A model generated the notes under the pieces. It made no database searches. It was not told the DNA's origin and was given only the letters and a program-made list of their open reading frames with translations. Shown here piece after piece: positions 11,688-22,706 of a stretch of DNA of 42,163 bases (positions are counted from its first letter, which is position 1; each line of letters begins with the position of its first letter). The stretch spans positions 1-42,163 of the forward strand of contig CACPQV010000003.1 in assembly GCA_902636165.1 (NCBI GenBank), given 5' to 3'. Position numbers and translations under genes: made by a program. The DNA is from an uncultured Pelagibacteraceae bacterium (GTDB lineage Bacteria > Pseudomonadota > Alphaproteobacteria > Pelagibacterales > Pelagibacteraceae).

Positions 11688-12173
11688 TTATCTGTATGGA
11701 TTGTCTGATTTAATATTTGCCGCTAAAACATTTTCCCATCTATCTCCGTTATCTAGGAGTTTTTCTTTTGTATAATAGAGTTCTTCACGAGTTTCAGTTG
11801 AAAATTCAAAATTTGGTCCTTGTACAATTGCATCTACAGGACAAGACTCTTCACATAGTCCACAATAAATACATTTCATCATATCAATATCATAGCGTGT
11901 AGTTTTTCTGCTTCCATCAGCTCTTTCGGCAGATTCAATCGTAATCGCTTGAGCAGGGCAGACAGCTTCACACAATTTACAAGCTATACATCTTTCTTCT
12001 CCATTAGGATATCTTCTTAATGCGTGTTCACCTCTATATCTTGGACTAATTTTGCCTTTTTCAAATGGATAATTTATTGTTTTTTTTGATTTGAAAATTT
12101 CCTTTACAGCAATAAAAAGCCCACTAATAAAATCGGTCATTAATATTGTTTTAAAAAATCTTGATATTTTCAT
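11688..12173 (-). CDS. nuoI: NADH-quinone oxidoreductase subunit I (2x[4Fe-4S])
   Basis: [12 protein letters not shown] and [12 protein letters not shown] ferredoxin motifs. Confidence 0.96.
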   Translation of the reverse strand: MKISRFFKTILMTDFISGLFIAVKEIFKSKKTINYPFEKGKISPRYRGEHALRRYPNGEERCIACKLCEAVCPAQAITIESAERADGSRKTTRYDIDMMKCIYCGLCEESCPVDAIVQGPNFEFSTETREELYYTKEKLLDNGDRWENVLAANIKSDNPYR

Positions 12174-13172
12174 TTATATTGTAGGTAAAAGATTAAAGTA
12201 AAAAAGATAACTTGCCGTCAAAACAACATAAGTTAAAGATAATGGTAAAAATATTTTCCAACCTAGTCTCATTAATTGATCATATCTATATCTTGGGACA
12301 ATCGCTTTGACCAACGCAAAAAGAATAAATAAAAATAAAATTTTGAAAATTAACCAAAGAGCGCCAGGTATTAAATTAAAAGGATAAAGATCGATTGGAG
12401 ATAACCAGCCTCCTAAAAATAAAATTGACCCTAGTGCACACATTAACAAAATATTTGCATACTCTCCTAACCAAAACATTGCATACATCATTCCAGAATA
12501 TTCTGTTTGGTAACCCGCAACTAATTCAGCCTCTGCCTCTGGTAAATCAAAAGGTGGTCTATTCGTTTCAGCTAAAGCTGATATAAAAAAAATTACAAAC
12601 ATTGGAAATAATGGTATTACAAACCACATTTCTTTTTGAGCAATTACAATATCATTCAAGTTTAGAGATCCAACGCATAATAAGACATTAATTATAATGA
12701 TACCAATCGATACTTCATAAGATACCATTTGTGCAGCAGATCTAATTGCTCCTAAAAAAGGATATTTTGAATTTGATGCCCAACCACCCATTATTATCCC
12801 ATACACACTCAATGATGAGACAGCAAAAATATATAAAATTCCAACATTTATATCTGCTAATACTTGTTCAACTCCAAAAGGAATTACAGCCCATGCTATT
12901 AGAGCTAGAGTCATTGTTATTATTGGAGCAAGAATAAAAATTACTTTGTTTGAACTAGCAGGTATTATAATTTCCTTGAAAATATATTTTAGGGCATCTG
13001 CTAGGGATTGTAATAAGCCAAATGGACCAACAACATTTGGACCTTGTCTTTTTTGAACAAAAGCCCAAACTCTTCGATCTAACCACACGACCATAGCGAC
13101 TGAAACTAAAACAGGCACTAATAAAAATAAAATTTTGTAACTTTCTTGAAAAATAATATTTAAGTATTCCAT
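12174..13172 (-). CDS. nuoH: NADH-quinone oxidoreductase subunit H
   Basis: 332 aa, [24 protein letters not shown] and [26 protein letters not shown] motifs. Confidence 0.96.
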   Translation of the reverse strand: MEYLNIIFQESYKILFLLVPVLVSVAMVVWLDRRVWAFVQKRQGPNVVGPFGLLQSLADALKYIFKEIIIPASSNKVIFILAPIITMTLALIAWAVIPFGVEQVLADINVGILYIFAVSSLSVYGIIMGGWASNSKYPFLGAIRSAAQMVSYEVSIGIIIINVLLCVGSLNLNDIVIAQKEMWFVIPLFPMFVIFFISALAETNRPPFDLPEAEAELVAGYQTEYSGMMYAMFWLGEYANILLMCALGSILFLGGWLSPIDLYPFNLIPGALWLIFKILFLFILFALVKAIVPRYRYDQLMRLGWKIFLPLSLTYVVLTASYLFYFNLLPTI

Positions 13173-13175
13173 GAA

Positions 13176-15209
13176 TTAACCTTCTGTCCCTGTTTTTTTT
13201 AAATCAATTTTTGCGTTATTACATTCAAGCATAGTTTTTGATGAACGTGCAATTACATTAGAAAAATAATAGGCTTTATAATCAACTTTTAAAAATTCAT
13301 CAGCAAAATCACTTTCATTTAATTTATCTTCTAATTCTGTATTTTGCTGGTCTTTGTTCATCTTTAAATAGTTTAACATACTACTTTCGAGTTCATCTTT
13401 ATCATTAAAAAGTTTTCTATTATTCATAACCTCAGCAAGATCATTAATAATTTGCCAGTCCTCTTTTGCGTCACCTGGGGGGTAAGATGCTTTATAAGCT
13501 TTTTGTAATTTACCTTCCAAGTTAGTGTAATGTCCAGATTGTTCAGTATAAGCAGCACCTGGTAAAATAATATCTGCAATTTCTGCACCTCTATCTCCGT
13601 GACTTCCTTGATAAATAATAAATTCATCTTTCTTTTTAAAATCTAAATTATCTTGGCCAAGTAAAAAAATAATTTCAAATTTATTTTCATGAAGTTCATC
13701 TATAATTTTATCATTTTTATCAATGATATCTAAATCTAGATTTCCAACTGTAGCTGCATCCACTGATAATATGTTTATTGGATTCCAATCATCATTCAAT
13801 TTATTATTCTTGGATAAAAATTTTTTTGATAAATTAAATAAATGACTTGCTGATTTTATCTTAAAAAAAGACTCTCCAAATACAATCATTGGTTTTTTTG
13901 ACTCAATAATTTCTTTTGACAATTCATTATTATTTTCAAATATATCTTTGATAGTTTTTGCCCTCCCATTTAAACTTTGATAGCTGTAAGTTAAGTCTCC
14001 AAGATCGTTTAAAGAAACAACTTTGGTATTATTACTTAAATATGCTTTTCGAATTCGCGCATTAATCATTGTTGCTTCAAATCTGGGATTTGTGCCTATC
14101 AATAAAATCAGATCTGCTTCTTCAATTCCATTTATTGAAGAATTGAATAAATAATTTTCTCTTTTAGAGTTATCGATAAATCTTTTTGTAGATCTAAAAT
14201 CATATTTTTTTGTACCAATTGTTCTCTCTAAAAATTCTTTAAAAATAAAACTTGTTTCCATATTTGTTAGATCACCTACAAATCCACAAATCTTATCTTT
14301 GCTTGCATTTTCTATTTTTGATTTTATGATTTTGTAAACCTCATCCCAAGAAGCTTTTTCAAATTTATTATTATACTTTATATATGGAGTATCTAATCTT
14401 TGATTTAATAACCCGTCACAAGCATATCTTGTTTTATCTGAAATCCATTCCTCATTTATATCTTCATTTATAACAGGTAAAACTCTTTTCACTTCCCAAT
14501 CATAGGTATCAACCCGAATATTTGAACCAACCGCATCCATTACATCAATTGTCTCTGTTTTCTTTAATTCCCATGGTCTTGCTTCAAAAACATATGGCTT
14601 AGATGTTAGAGCTCCTACTGGACAAAGATCGATTACATTTCCTGACAATTCTGACTGAACTGATTGCTCTAAGTATGTAGTAATTTGCATATCCTCACCT
14701 CTTCCAATTGCACCTAACTCAGGAACTCCAGCTATCTCGGTTGCAAATCTCACACACCTTGTACAATGAATACATCTTGTCATTTGAGTTTTGATTAGTG
14801 GACCCATATTTTTTTCAGGTACTGCTCTTTTGTTTTCTTTAAATCTTGACTTATCTATTCCATAAAACATCGATTGATCTTGAAGATCACACTCCCCACC
14901 CTGATCACAGACTGGACAATCCAACGGATGATTTGCTAATAAAAACTCCATAACACCTTTTCTTGATTTCTCTATTTTTGGAGTATTAGTTTTTATAACC
15001 ATTCCATCTGCAGCGGGCATTGCACACGAGGCTATTGGTTTTGGAGATTTTTCCATTTCAACTAAACACATTCTGCAATTACCAGCTATTGATAGTTTTT
15101 CATGATAACAAAATCTTGGTATCTCTGCTCCTGCTTTTTCACAAGCTTGAAGAACAGTCAACCCTTCCTCAACCTCTACTTCAATATCGTTAACTTTTAA
15201 TTTAAGCAT
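13176..15209 (-). CDS. nuoG: NADH-quinone oxidoreductase subunit G
   Basis: N-terminal 2Fe-2S ferredoxin, [18 protein letters not shown] and [10 protein letters not shown] motifs. Confidence 0.95.
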   Translation of the reverse strand: MLKLKVNDIEVEVEEGLTVLQACEKAGAEIPRFCYHEKLSIAGNCRMCLVEMEKSPKPIASCAMPAADGMVIKTNTPKIEKSRKGVMEFLLANHPLDCPVCDQGGECDLQDQSMFYGIDKSRFKENKRAVPEKNMGPLIKTQMTRCIHCTRCVRFATEIAGVPELGAIGRGEDMQITTYLEQSVQSELSGNVIDLCPVGALTSKPYVFEARPWELKKTETIDVMDAVGSNIRVDTYDWEVKRVLPVINEDINEEWISDKTRYACDGLLNQRLDTPYIKYNNKFEKASWDEVYKIIKSKIENASKDKICGFVGDLTNMETSFIFKEFLERTIGTKKYDFRSTKRFIDNSKRENYLFNSSINGIEEADLILLIGTNPRFEATMINARIRKAYLSNNTKVVSLNDLGDLTYSYQSLNGRAKTIKDIFENNNELSKEIIESKKPMIVFGESFFKIKSASHLFNLSKKFLSKNNKLNDDWNPINILSVDAATVGNLDLDIIDKNDKIIDELHENKFEIIFLLGQDNLDFKKKDEFIIYQGSHGDRGAEIADIILPGAAYTEQSGHYTNLEGKLQKAYKASYPPGDAKEDWQIINDLAEVMNNRKLFNDKDELESSMLNYLKMNKDQQNTELEDKLNESDFADEFLKVDYKAYYFSNVIARSSKTMLECNNAKIDLKKTGTEG

Positions 15210-16530
15210 TTTTATCCAATAAGTGTTGATCTACTAAATAAGGAATGTTCTTATTTTCTTTTACAATTGGATCAAATTTATTTCTTTTTTTAATCTCATC
15301 TTTGAAATGTCTTAATAAACCTTGAACTGGCCAAGAAGAACCCTCACCAAATGCACAAATCGTATGACCCTCTATTTGTTTTGTAACATCACCCAGCATG
15401 TCTATCTCATCTTTAGAAGCTTCTCCTTTTGCCATTCTTTCAAGCATTCTCCACATCCAGCCTGAACCTTCTCTACAAGGTGTGCATTGACCACAACTTT
15501 CATGTTTGTAAAATCTCGCTATTCGAGCCATACATTTTATAATGTCTTGATCTTTGTTAATCACAACTACACCAGCTGTTCCTAATCCACTTTTTTCAGC
15601 CATTAATGAATCAAAGTCCATAGTCAATGTCTCACATTTATCTTTTGGTATTAATGGCATTGATGATCCACCAGGTATCACAGCTTGTAAATTATCCCAT
15701 CCACCTATGACACCACCAGCATGTACTTCAATTAGTTCTTTTAATGGAATGTTCATTTCTTCCTCAACATTACAAGGATTATTTACATTTCCAGATATAC
15801 AAAAAATTTTGGTACCCGTATTTTTTTCTCTTCCTAAAGATGCAAACCATTTCCCACCTCTTCTTAATATTGTTGGTACAACAGCTATAGTTTCCACATT
15901 ATTAATTATTGTTGGGCAACCATAAAGTCCAATTAGTGCTGGAAAAGGAGGTTTTAATCTTGGTTGACCTTTTTTTCCCTCAATACTTTCGAGTAATGCA
16001 GTTTCTTCTCCACAAATATATGCTCCGGCTCCATAGTGAATATAAATATCCAGATCCCACCCAGTGCCTGCAGCGTTTTTACCTAATAATTTTTTTTCAT
16101 AAGCTTCGTCAATTGCTGCTTGTAGTTTTTGTCCGTCTACAAAATATTCTCCTCTAATATAAATATAACAAACATGTGCTTGAATTGCATAAGATGCAAT
16201 CAAACAACCTTCAATTAATTTATGAGGTTCAAATCTTAAAATATCCCTGTCTTTACAAGTGCCTGGCTCAGACTCATCTCCATTAATCACAAGATAATGG
16301 GGTCTAGAGCCAACTTCTTTGGGTGCAAAGGACCATTTTAAACCTGTTGGAAAACCTGCACCACCTCTTCCTCTAAGTTGAGATTCTTTGATTTCATTTA
16401 TAATCCAGTCTCTGCCCTTATCTGTTATTTCTTTAGTATTTACCCAATCACCTCTTTTTTGAGATGAAGTTAGGTCAGGTCCCAAATCATTGTATAAGTT
16501 TTGAAAAATTCTGTCTTGATCCTTAAGCAT
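15202..16530 (-). CDS. nuoF: NADH-quinone oxidoreductase subunit F
   Basis: [21 protein letters not shown]-binding region, [12 protein letters not shown] cluster motif. Confidence 0.96.
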   Translation of the reverse strand: MLKDQDRIFQNLYNDLGPDLTSSQKRGDWVNTKEITDKGRDWIINEIKESQLRGRGGAGFPTGLKWSFAPKEVGSRPHYLVINGDESEPGTCKDRDILRFEPHKLIEGCLIASYAIQAHVCYIYIRGEYFVDGQKLQAAIDEAYEKKLLGKNAAGTGWDLDIYIHYGAGAYICGEETALLESIEGKKGQPRLKPPFPALIGLYGCPTIINNVETIAVVPTILRRGGKWFASLGREKNTGTKIFCISGNVNNPCNVEEEMNIPLKELIEVHAGGVIGGWDNLQAVIPGGSSMPLIPKDKCETLTMDFDSLMAEKSGLGTAGVVVINKDQDIIKCMARIARFYKHESCGQCTPCREGSGWMWRMLERMAKGEASKDEIDMLGDVTKQIEGHTICAFGEGSSWPVQGLLRHFKDEIKKRNKFDPIVKENKNIPYLVDQHLLDKNA

Positions 16531-17131
16531 TTTTAAAATCCATTAATGTTTTTCTATTATTTTCTGGTTCATTATTTATTCTTCCTCTATAAGAACCAGG
16601 TGTCGGTTTTTCACCATTTAAAATTTTGTCCAAAATTTTTAAAGTTTTTTCTTTATCAAGATCTTCATAGTAATCATCATTAATTTGCATCATCGGAGCA
16701 TTGACACATGCACCAAGACACTCAACTTCCATCCATGAACAAGTTTTATCGTTTGAAAGAACTGACTCATTTTCTGAAATTTTTTCCTTACATGCCTCGA
16801 CTAATTTGTTTGCACCCCTTATCATACATGGGGTTGTGGTACACACTTGAACAAAATATTTACCTACTGGTGATAAATTATACATGCTATAGAAAGTAGC
16901 AACTTCATATACTTTTATGTATGGCATATTTAAAAATTTTGCGATGTATTTCATTGCAGCTAAAGGGATCCAATTATCATTTTGTTTTTGAGCGATATAT
17001 AATAATGCCATCACAGCACTTTGTTGTTTACCCTCTGGATATTTTGCAACAATACTTTTTGCTGCCTCTAATGAAGAGGGGTTAAATTCAAAATTTTCAG
17101 GCTGGTTTTTTGCAGGTCTTCTTAAACTCAT
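16523..17131 (-). CDS. nuoE: NADH-quinone oxidoreductase subunit E
   Basis: Thioredoxin-like 2Fe-2S protein ([20 protein letters not shown]). Confidence 0.95.
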   Translation of the reverse strand: MSLRRPAKNQPENFEFNPSSLEAAKSIVAKYPEGKQQSAVMALLYIAQKQNDNWIPLAAMKYIAKFLNMPYIKVYEVATFYSMYNLSPVGKYFVQVCTTTPCMIRGANKLVEACKEKISENESVLSNDKTCSWMEVECLGACVNAPMMQINDDYYEDLDKEKTLKILDKILNGEKPTPGSYRGRINNEPENNRKTLMDFKNA

Positions 17132-18303
17132 CTATCAACCTCCCCAAAAACTATATCAAGTGAACCAAGAACAGCAGGTACGTCTGCTAACATGTGACCC
17201 TTAATTAAATAATCCATTGATTGTAAATGTGAAAATCCTGGCGCTCTAATCTTGCACTTGTAAGGTTTACTTGATCCATCTGAGATTAAATAAACACCAA
17301 ATTCACCTTTAGGTGCTTCAACAGCAGTATAAATTTCATCTTTTGGTACACGATATCCCTCAGTAAATAACTTAAAGTGATGTATCAATGCTTCCATAGA
17401 TTGTTTTATTTCTGCTTTAGACGGTGGAGATATTTTACCATCAAAAGTTTTAATTGGACCTTTTTCCATCCTCGCTAAACATTGTTTTATAATGGATACA
17501 CTTTCTTTCATTTCTTCAATTCTACATAAATATCGATCGTAACAATCACCATTTTTACCTACTGGAATTTTAAATTCTAATTGATCATAACAATCGTAGG
17601 GTTGAGATTTTCTTAAATCCCAAGGGATCCCTGAACCTCTAATCATTACACCACTAAAAGAATAGTTTAACGCGTCATCTTTGGTTACCACTCCAATATC
17701 TACATTTCTTTGCTTAAATATTCTATTATCAGTTAAAAGGTTCTCGAGATCATTTATTATTTTTGGAAAAGTTTCACAAAATTTCGCTATATCGATTTCT
17801 AAACCGGCTGGTAAATCTTGATGAACTCCACCAGCTCTGAAATAATTTGCGTGCAATCTTGATCCAGATGCTCGTTCGTAAAAAGTCATTAATGTCTCTC
17901 TTTCCTCAAATCCCCATAATGATGGTGTTAAAGCACCCACATCTAAAGCTTGAGTAGTAACATTTAATATATGACTTAATATTCTCCCGATTTCACAAAA
18001 CATAACTCTTATATATTGCGCTCTTATTGGAACATCGATATCTAGAATTTTCTCTATAGCTAAAGCAAAAGCATGTTCTTGGTTCATAGGAGCAACATAG
18101 TCAAGTCGATCAAAATATGGAACTGCTTGCATATATGTTTTATTTTCAATTAATTTTTCTGTTCCTCGATGTAACAAACCAATATGCGGGTCTGCTTTTT
18201 CTACAACCTCACCATCCAGCTCAAGAATTAGCCTTAACACACCATGGGCAGCAGGATGTTGTGGACCAAAATTCAAATTCAAATTTTTAATTTTTTTTGT
18301 CAT
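17128..18303 (-). CDS. nuoD: NADH-quinone oxidoreductase subunit D
   Basis: [22 protein letters not shown] motif. Confidence 0.96.
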   Translation of the reverse strand: MTKKIKNLNLNFGPQHPAAHGVLRLILELDGEVVEKADPHIGLLHRGTEKLIENKTYMQAVPYFDRLDYVAPMNQEHAFALAIEKILDIDVPIRAQYIRVMFCEIGRILSHILNVTTQALDVGALTPSLWGFEERETLMTFYERASGSRLHANYFRAGGVHQDLPAGLEIDIAKFCETFPKIINDLENLLTDNRIFKQRNVDIGVVTKDDALNYSFSGVMIRGSGIPWDLRKSQPYDCYDQLEFKIPVGKNGDCYDRYLCRIEEMKESVSIIKQCLARMEKGPIKTFDGKISPPSKAEIKQSMEALIHHFKLFTEGYRVPKDEIYTAVEAPKGEFGVYLISDGSSKPYKCKIRAPGFSHLQSMDYLIKGHMLADVPAVLGSLDIVFGEVDR

Positions 18304-18892
18304 TAGTTTCTGATATTTCTTTTATATATTTTGTTCCTTCCCAAGGACTTTCATAATCAAAATTTCTATACTTTTGCTCTAGTTTTACAGGTTCATTGAT
18401 AACTTTTTTTTTCTCTTCGCTATATCTAACTTCCGAATGGCCAGTCAAAGGAAAATCTTTTCTTAATGGGTGGCCCTCAAAACCATAATCAGTCAAAATT
18501 CTTCTCAAATCGGGATGATTTTTAAAATTTACACCATACATATCAAAAACTTCTCTTTCCATCCAATTAGCTGAAGGAAATACAGATGTTAGAGAGGAGA
18601 TAAGTTCATTTTCACTAATAGAATAACTTAGGATCATTCTATGATTAAACTCATGACTTAAGAATAAATACACAATCTTAAATCTTTGAGTTTCCTCAGG
18701 ATAATCTACAACTGTAATATCAATAAGCTGTCTAAACTTAGTATCTTTGTTTGTTTTTATAAATAAAACAACATCAATTAAATCATCTTTATCAATTTCA
18801 ACATAAATTTGATTGTGCTTAATTGAAGTCTTATTGATTTTTGTCGTAAGTTCAGAATTTATCTTTTTCTCTAAATCAATTAAATTATTCAT
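18287..18892 (-). CDS. nuoC: NADH-quinone oxidoreductase subunit C
   Basis: [40 protein letters not shown] motif. Confidence 0.95.
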   Translation of the reverse strand: MNNLIDLEKKINSELTTKINKTSIKHNQIYVEIDKDDLIDVVLFIKTNKDTKFRQLIDITVVDYPEETQRFKIVYLFLSHEFNHRMILSYSISENELISSLTSVFPSANWMEREVFDMYGVNFKNHPDLRRILTDYGFEGHPLRKDFPLTGHSEVRYSEEKKKVINEPVKLEQKYRNFDYESPWEGTKYIKEISETNDKKN

Positions 18893-18893
18893 T

Positions 18894-19409
18894 TTACCTC
18901 GTGAAAGATCCTTTATTTCTAATTTTTTTTTGTAATTGCATTATTCCATATAACAATGCCTCAGCAGAAGGTGGACAACCTGGTACATAAACATCAACGG
19001 GCACAATACGATCACAACCTCTTACAACAGAGTATGAATAATGGTAGTAACCTCCACCATTGGCGCAACTTCCCATTGATATAACATATCTTGGTTCTGG
19101 CATTTGATCATAAACTTTTCTTAATGCTGGTGCCATCTTATTTGTTAAAGTACCTGCAACAATCATAACATCAGATTGTCTAGGTGATCCCCTTGGAGCA
19201 GCACCAAACCTTTCAAGATCATATCTTGGCATAGCTGTTTGCATCATTTCAACAGCACAACAAGCAAGACCAAAGGTCATCCAATGCAAAGATCCAGATC
19301 TTGACCAATTTACTAAATTTTCTAATGAAGTAGTTATAAATCCATTCTTGCCAAAATCTTCTGCAAGTTGTCTAAATTCATCAGGTACTTGATCTAATTT
19401 ATTGTTCAT
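18894..19409 (-). CDS. nuoB: NADH-quinone oxidoreductase subunit B
   Basis: [11 protein letters not shown] and [15 protein letters not shown] motifs. Confidence 0.96.
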   Translation of the reverse strand: MNNKLDQVPDEFRQLAEDFGKNGFITTSLENLVNWSRSGSLHWMTFGLACCAVEMMQTAMPRYDLERFGAAPRGSPRQSDVMIVAGTLTNKMAPALRKVYDQMPEPRYVISMGSCANGGGYYHYSYSVVRGCDRIVPVDVYVPGCPPSAEALLYGIMQLQKKIRNKGSFTR

Positions 19410-19419
19410 TTAAAAAAAT

Positions 19420-19788
19420 TTATTCCCAGTCTAATGCACCTTTTTTCCATTCATAAATAAATCCAACTGTAAGTATGAATAAAAAAATCATCATTGACGT
19501 AAAACCCAAGATACCAATATTTCCTAAAGAAACTGCCCACGGAAATAAAAATGCTATTTCAAGATCAAAAATAATAAATAATATTGCAACTAAATAAAAT
19601 CTCACATCAAATTCCATTCTCGAGTCTTGGAATGGCTCAAATCCACATTCATAGGCAGATAACTTTTCTGGATCTGGATTTCTTGGTGATAAGATAAAAT
19701 TAATGACAACAAATGCGCAACTTAGTCCTAACGCAATAATCAGGAACAATATTATAGGTAAATAATCTTTTAAAAATTCCGCTGTCAT
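19420..19788 (-). CDS. nuoA: NADH-quinone oxidoreductase subunit A
   Basis: 122 aa, [32 protein letters not shown] motif. Confidence 0.95.
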   Translation of the reverse strand: MTAEFLKDYLPIILFLIIALGLSCAFVVINFILSPRNPDPEKLSAYECGFEPFQDSRMEFDVRFYLVAILFIIFDLEIAFLFPWAVSLGNIGILGFTSMMIFLFILTVGFIYEWKKGALDWE

Positions 19789-19862
19789 GGGGGAATATAT
19801 ATCATTTTTTATAGTTAGATGAAGTGGTGTTAGGTCACATTATTCAAAATATACAGCATAAT

Positions 19863-19877
19863 TGATAATGATTATCA
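19863..19877. promoter_or_regulatory. Candidate Fur-box-like operator, perfect 7-1-7 palindrome
   Basis: TGATAAT-G-ATTATCA read directly; lies 75 nt upstream of the nuoA start codon and just downstream of the tRNA-Asp 3' end. Confidence 0.45.
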
Positions 19878-19894
19878 GCTTTAAGTAAAAGAAG

Positions 19895-19971
19895 TGGCGG
19901 GAGTGAAGGGACTCGAACCCTCGACCTATCGCGTGACAGGCGATCGCTCTAACCAACTGAGCTACACCCCC
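19895..19971 (-). tRNA. trnD: tRNA-Asp(GTC)
   Basis: GGGGGTGTAGCTCAGTTGGTTAGAGCGATCGCCTGTCACGCGATAGGTCGAGGGTTCGAGTCCCTTCACTCCCGCCA; cloverleaf arms, GTTCGAGTC T-loop, encoded CCA. Confidence 0.95.
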
Positions 19972-19985
19972 ACTTTTGATTCTTT

Positions 19986-20062
19986 TGGTGGGCAGTAAAG
20001 GACTCGAACCTTTGACCCCCTCGGTGTAAACGAGATGCTCTACCAACTGAGCTAACCGCCCA
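19986..20062 (-). tRNA. trnV: tRNA-Val(TAC)
   Basis: TGGGCGGTTAGCTCAGTTGGTAGAGCATCTCGTTTACACCGAGGGGGTCAAAGGTTCGAGTCCTTTACTGCCCACCA; anticodon loop TTTACAC, encoded CCA. Confidence 0.94.
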
Positions 20063-20126
20063 AAACCAAAGTGATGGTTATATCTTCTAGCTAAATAAGG
20101 TCAAGATTAATTAGTTGTTATAAATA

Positions 20127-20183
20127 AAAGATAATTTTTTAAAATCCACCCCTCCAATTATTTTTGGAGTTAAAATTATCTTT
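20127..20183 (-). repeat. Nested inverted repeat / candidate transcriptional terminator downstream of lon
   Basis: Outer arms AAAGATAATTTT (20127-20138) and AAAATTATCTTT (20172-20183); inner arms CTCCAA (20052+100..: 20152-20157) and TTGGAG (20164-20169). Confidence 0.55.
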
Positions 20184-20258
20184 CTCTATTTTAGAGGTTG
20201 GTCTCGTAAGATAGTAAGTTACAAAAATTACTAAAATCAAAATTATGAATAGTTCCAT
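20139..20258 (-). CDS. Unlisted 39-aa single-TM microprotein (family A, copy 1)
   Basis: MELFIILILVIFVTYYLTRPTSKIEKDNFNSKNNWRGGF*; ATG starts 8 nt after the lon stop; same length and motif register as the ORF at 40619-40738. Confidence 0.6.
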   Translation of the reverse strand: MELFIILILVIFVTYYLTRPTSKIEKDNFNSKNNWRGGF

Positions 20259-20266
20259 AAATAATT

Positions 20267-22645
20267 TTATTGAATGCTTGCTTGAGATTTATCGTCTTTT
20301 TTAGAAAGATCGACTTCAACCCATTCAGTTTTTTTAAGCTCTTTTGTTAAAGCAATTTTTAAAACTTCATCTGCAAATTCAACAGGTGTAATTTTTATCT
20401 CATCAATTATTTTTTTTGGCATATCAACAAGGTCTTTTTCATTTTCTTTAGGAATCAAAACCTGTTTAATACCTGCTCTGTGAGCAGCTAAAAGTTTTTC
20501 CTTTAGACCGCCAATTGGTAAAACTTGACCAGTCAAAGTCACTTCACCAGTCATCGCCACATCCTTCCGAACAGGAATATTGGTTATAGAAGAAACTATT
20601 GAAGTAACCATTCCAATTCCAGCCGATGGACCATCCTTTGGTGTTGCCCCCTCAGGAACATGAATATGAAAATCTTTTTTTTCAAAAATTGGAGGAATTA
20701 TTCCATATTCTAAACATTTTGATCTTACAAAAGATTTTGCTGCTTTGACAGACTCTTGCATAACGTCACCTAATTTACCTGTAATTTGCATTCTTCCTTT
20801 ACCTGGCATGGTAACAGTTTCAATTTTTAAAATTTCACCTCCATACTCAGTCCATGCAAGACCTGTAACGATACCAATTCTATTTTCACTTTCTAACTCT
20901 CCAGATTTAAATTTTGGAACACCCAAAAAATCAGCAAGATTTTTATTATTAACATCTACTTCTTTTTCCTCACCTGAGACAACTTTTTTTACAACTTTTC
21001 TGGCAACTTTGGAAATTTCTCTTTCGAGGTTTCTTACACCAGACTCTTTTGTATAACTTCTTATAATTTCTTTGATAATGTCGTCACCTAATTTCATTTC
21101 TTTTTCTTTAACCCCATTATCTTTAATTTGTTTTGGAAGTAGATATTTATTAGCTATATTTATTTTTTCATCCTCAGTGTAACCTGCTAATCTTATGACT
21201 TCCATTCTATCTAATAAAGGTGGTAAAATATTTAAAGTATTCGCGGTAGTTACAAACATAACGTCTGATAAATCATAATCAACTTCTAAATAATGATCAT
21301 TAAAAGATGTATTTTGTTCTGGATCTAAAGCCTCAAGTAAAGCTGAAGAAGGATCTCCTCTATAATCATTTCCGATTTTATCAATTTCATCTAATAAAAT
21401 TAAAGGATTTTTTGTGCCAGCTTTTTTCATCATCTGGATTATTTTACCAGGCAGAGAGCCTATGTAAGTTCTTCTGTGGCCTCTTATTTCAGCTTCATCT
21501 CTCATACCGCCTACGGACATTCTCACAAATTCTCTATTTGTAGCTTTTGCAATTGACTTACCTAATGAAGTTTTTCCTACTCCTGGAGGACCAACTAAAC
21601 ATAAAATTGGTCCTTTAATTTTATCCATCCTTTTTTGAACAGCTAAAAACTCAATAATTCTCTCTTTTACTTTTTCCAAACCGAAATGATCCTTGTCCAA
21701 AATATTTAAAGCCTTTGTTAAATCTATATCTATTTCGCTTTTTTTGTGCCAAGGAAGTTCGGTCATCCAGTCTAAATAATTTCTTACCACAGTAGCCTCT
21801 GCAGACATCGGACTCATATTTTTTAATTTTTTAAGTTCTTGAAGACATTTTTTTTCAACTTCTTTTGGCATTTTTGCTTTAAGTATAGCTTTATTTAAAC
21901 TTGTACTTTCATCTTTACCGTCTTCTATTTCACCTAATTCTTTTTGGATAGCTTTTAATTGTTCATTTAAATAATATTCTCTTTGAGTTTTTTCCATTTG
22001 GGTTTTAACTCTGCCTCTTATCCTTTTTTCTACTCCAATAATACTTGTCTCATTTTCCATAATTTTAATTATTAGATTAAGTCTTTTTTTAACGTCAGCA
22101 GTTTCAAAAATTTGTTGCTTTTCAGATATTGTAGCAGATATGTGTGAAGCAATATTATCAGCAATTTGGGATGGGTCTTTTAGGTCTTTGATTGTGCTTA
22201 TAGTCTCACTTGAAATTTTTTTATTTATGGAAGTCAATTTTTCTAATCTTCTTACAGCAGTGGCTGCTAAAGGATACAAATCTTCTTTATTCTCAATAAC
22301 ATCATTGTAAGATGTATAATCACAATTTATATACTTGTCGTTATCTTTGAAGTCTAATATTTTCACTCTTCTTACACCCTCAACCAAAACCTTTACTGTT
22401 CCGTCTGGCAATTTAAGAAGTTGTAAAATATTTCCCTCACATCCATACATAAATATATCAGTCTTTTTGGGATCATCGATCTCTGAATTTTTTTGAGTAA
22501 CAAGTATAATTTTTTTCTCTTTTTTCATTACCTCATTCAATGCTAAAATAGACTTATCCCTTCCAACAAATAGAGGAATTACCATACTTGGAAATACCAC
22601 AATATCTCTTAATGGTAATAATGGTGATGAAATTTTAACGTCCAT
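20267..22645 (-). CDS. lon: ATP-dependent protease La
   Basis: 792 aa, GPPGVGKTSLGKSIA Walker A, EGATPKDGPSAGIGM catalytic Ser. Confidence 0.97.
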   Translation of the reverse strand: MDVKISSPLLPLRDIVVFPSMVIPLFVGRDKSILALNEVMKKEKKIILVTQKNSEIDDPKKTDIFMYGCEGNILQLLKLPDGTVKVLVEGVRRVKILDFKDNDKYINCDYTSYNDVIENKEDLYPLAATAVRRLEKLTSINKKISSETISTIKDLKDPSQIADNIASHISATISEKQQIFETADVKKRLNLIIKIMENETSIIGVEKRIRGRVKTQMEKTQREYYLNEQLKAIQKELGEIEDGKDESTSLNKAILKAKMPKEVEKKCLQELKKLKNMSPMSAEATVVRNYLDWMTELPWHKKSEIDIDLTKALNILDKDHFGLEKVKERIIEFLAVQKRMDKIKGPILCLVGPPGVGKTSLGKSIAKATNREFVRMSVGGMRDEAEIRGHRRTYIGSLPGKIIQMMKKAGTKNPLILLDEIDKIGNDYRGDPSSALLEALDPEQNTSFNDHYLEVDYDLSDVMFVTTANTLNILPPLLDRMEVIRLAGYTEDEKINIANKYLLPKQIKDNGVKEKEMKLGDDIIKEIIRSYTKESGVRNLEREISKVARKVVKKVVSGEEKEVDVNNKNLADFLGVPKFKSGELESENRIGIVTGLAWTEYGGEILKIETVTMPGKGRMQITGKLGDVMQESVKAAKSFVRSKCLEYGIIPPIFEKKDFHIHVPEGATPKDGPSAGIGMVTSIVSSITNIPVRKDVAMTGEVTLTGQVLPIGGLKEKLLAAHRAGIKQVLIPKENEKDLVDMPKKIIDEIKITPVEFADEVLKIALTKELKKTEWVEVDLSKKDDKSQASIQ

Positions 22646-22706
22646 AACCTAAATATGGATATTATAAATTATATTGCAATACCTTTTTCCACTTATATTA
22701 AGGATA

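Noticed and set aside
13424-13627. 67-aa minus ORF in nuoG, alternative frame
   Set aside because: Same-strand alternative frame inside a well-supported CDS.
19863-19877. TGATAATGATTATCA as a tRNA-Asp terminator
   Set aside because: AT-only weak stem with a one-base centre and no U-tract downstream on the minus strand; an operator is a better explanation, though unproven.
19840-20046. 68-aa ORF spanning the two tRNA genes
   Set aside because: Translation of tRNA-Asp and tRNA-Val sequence; not a protein gene.
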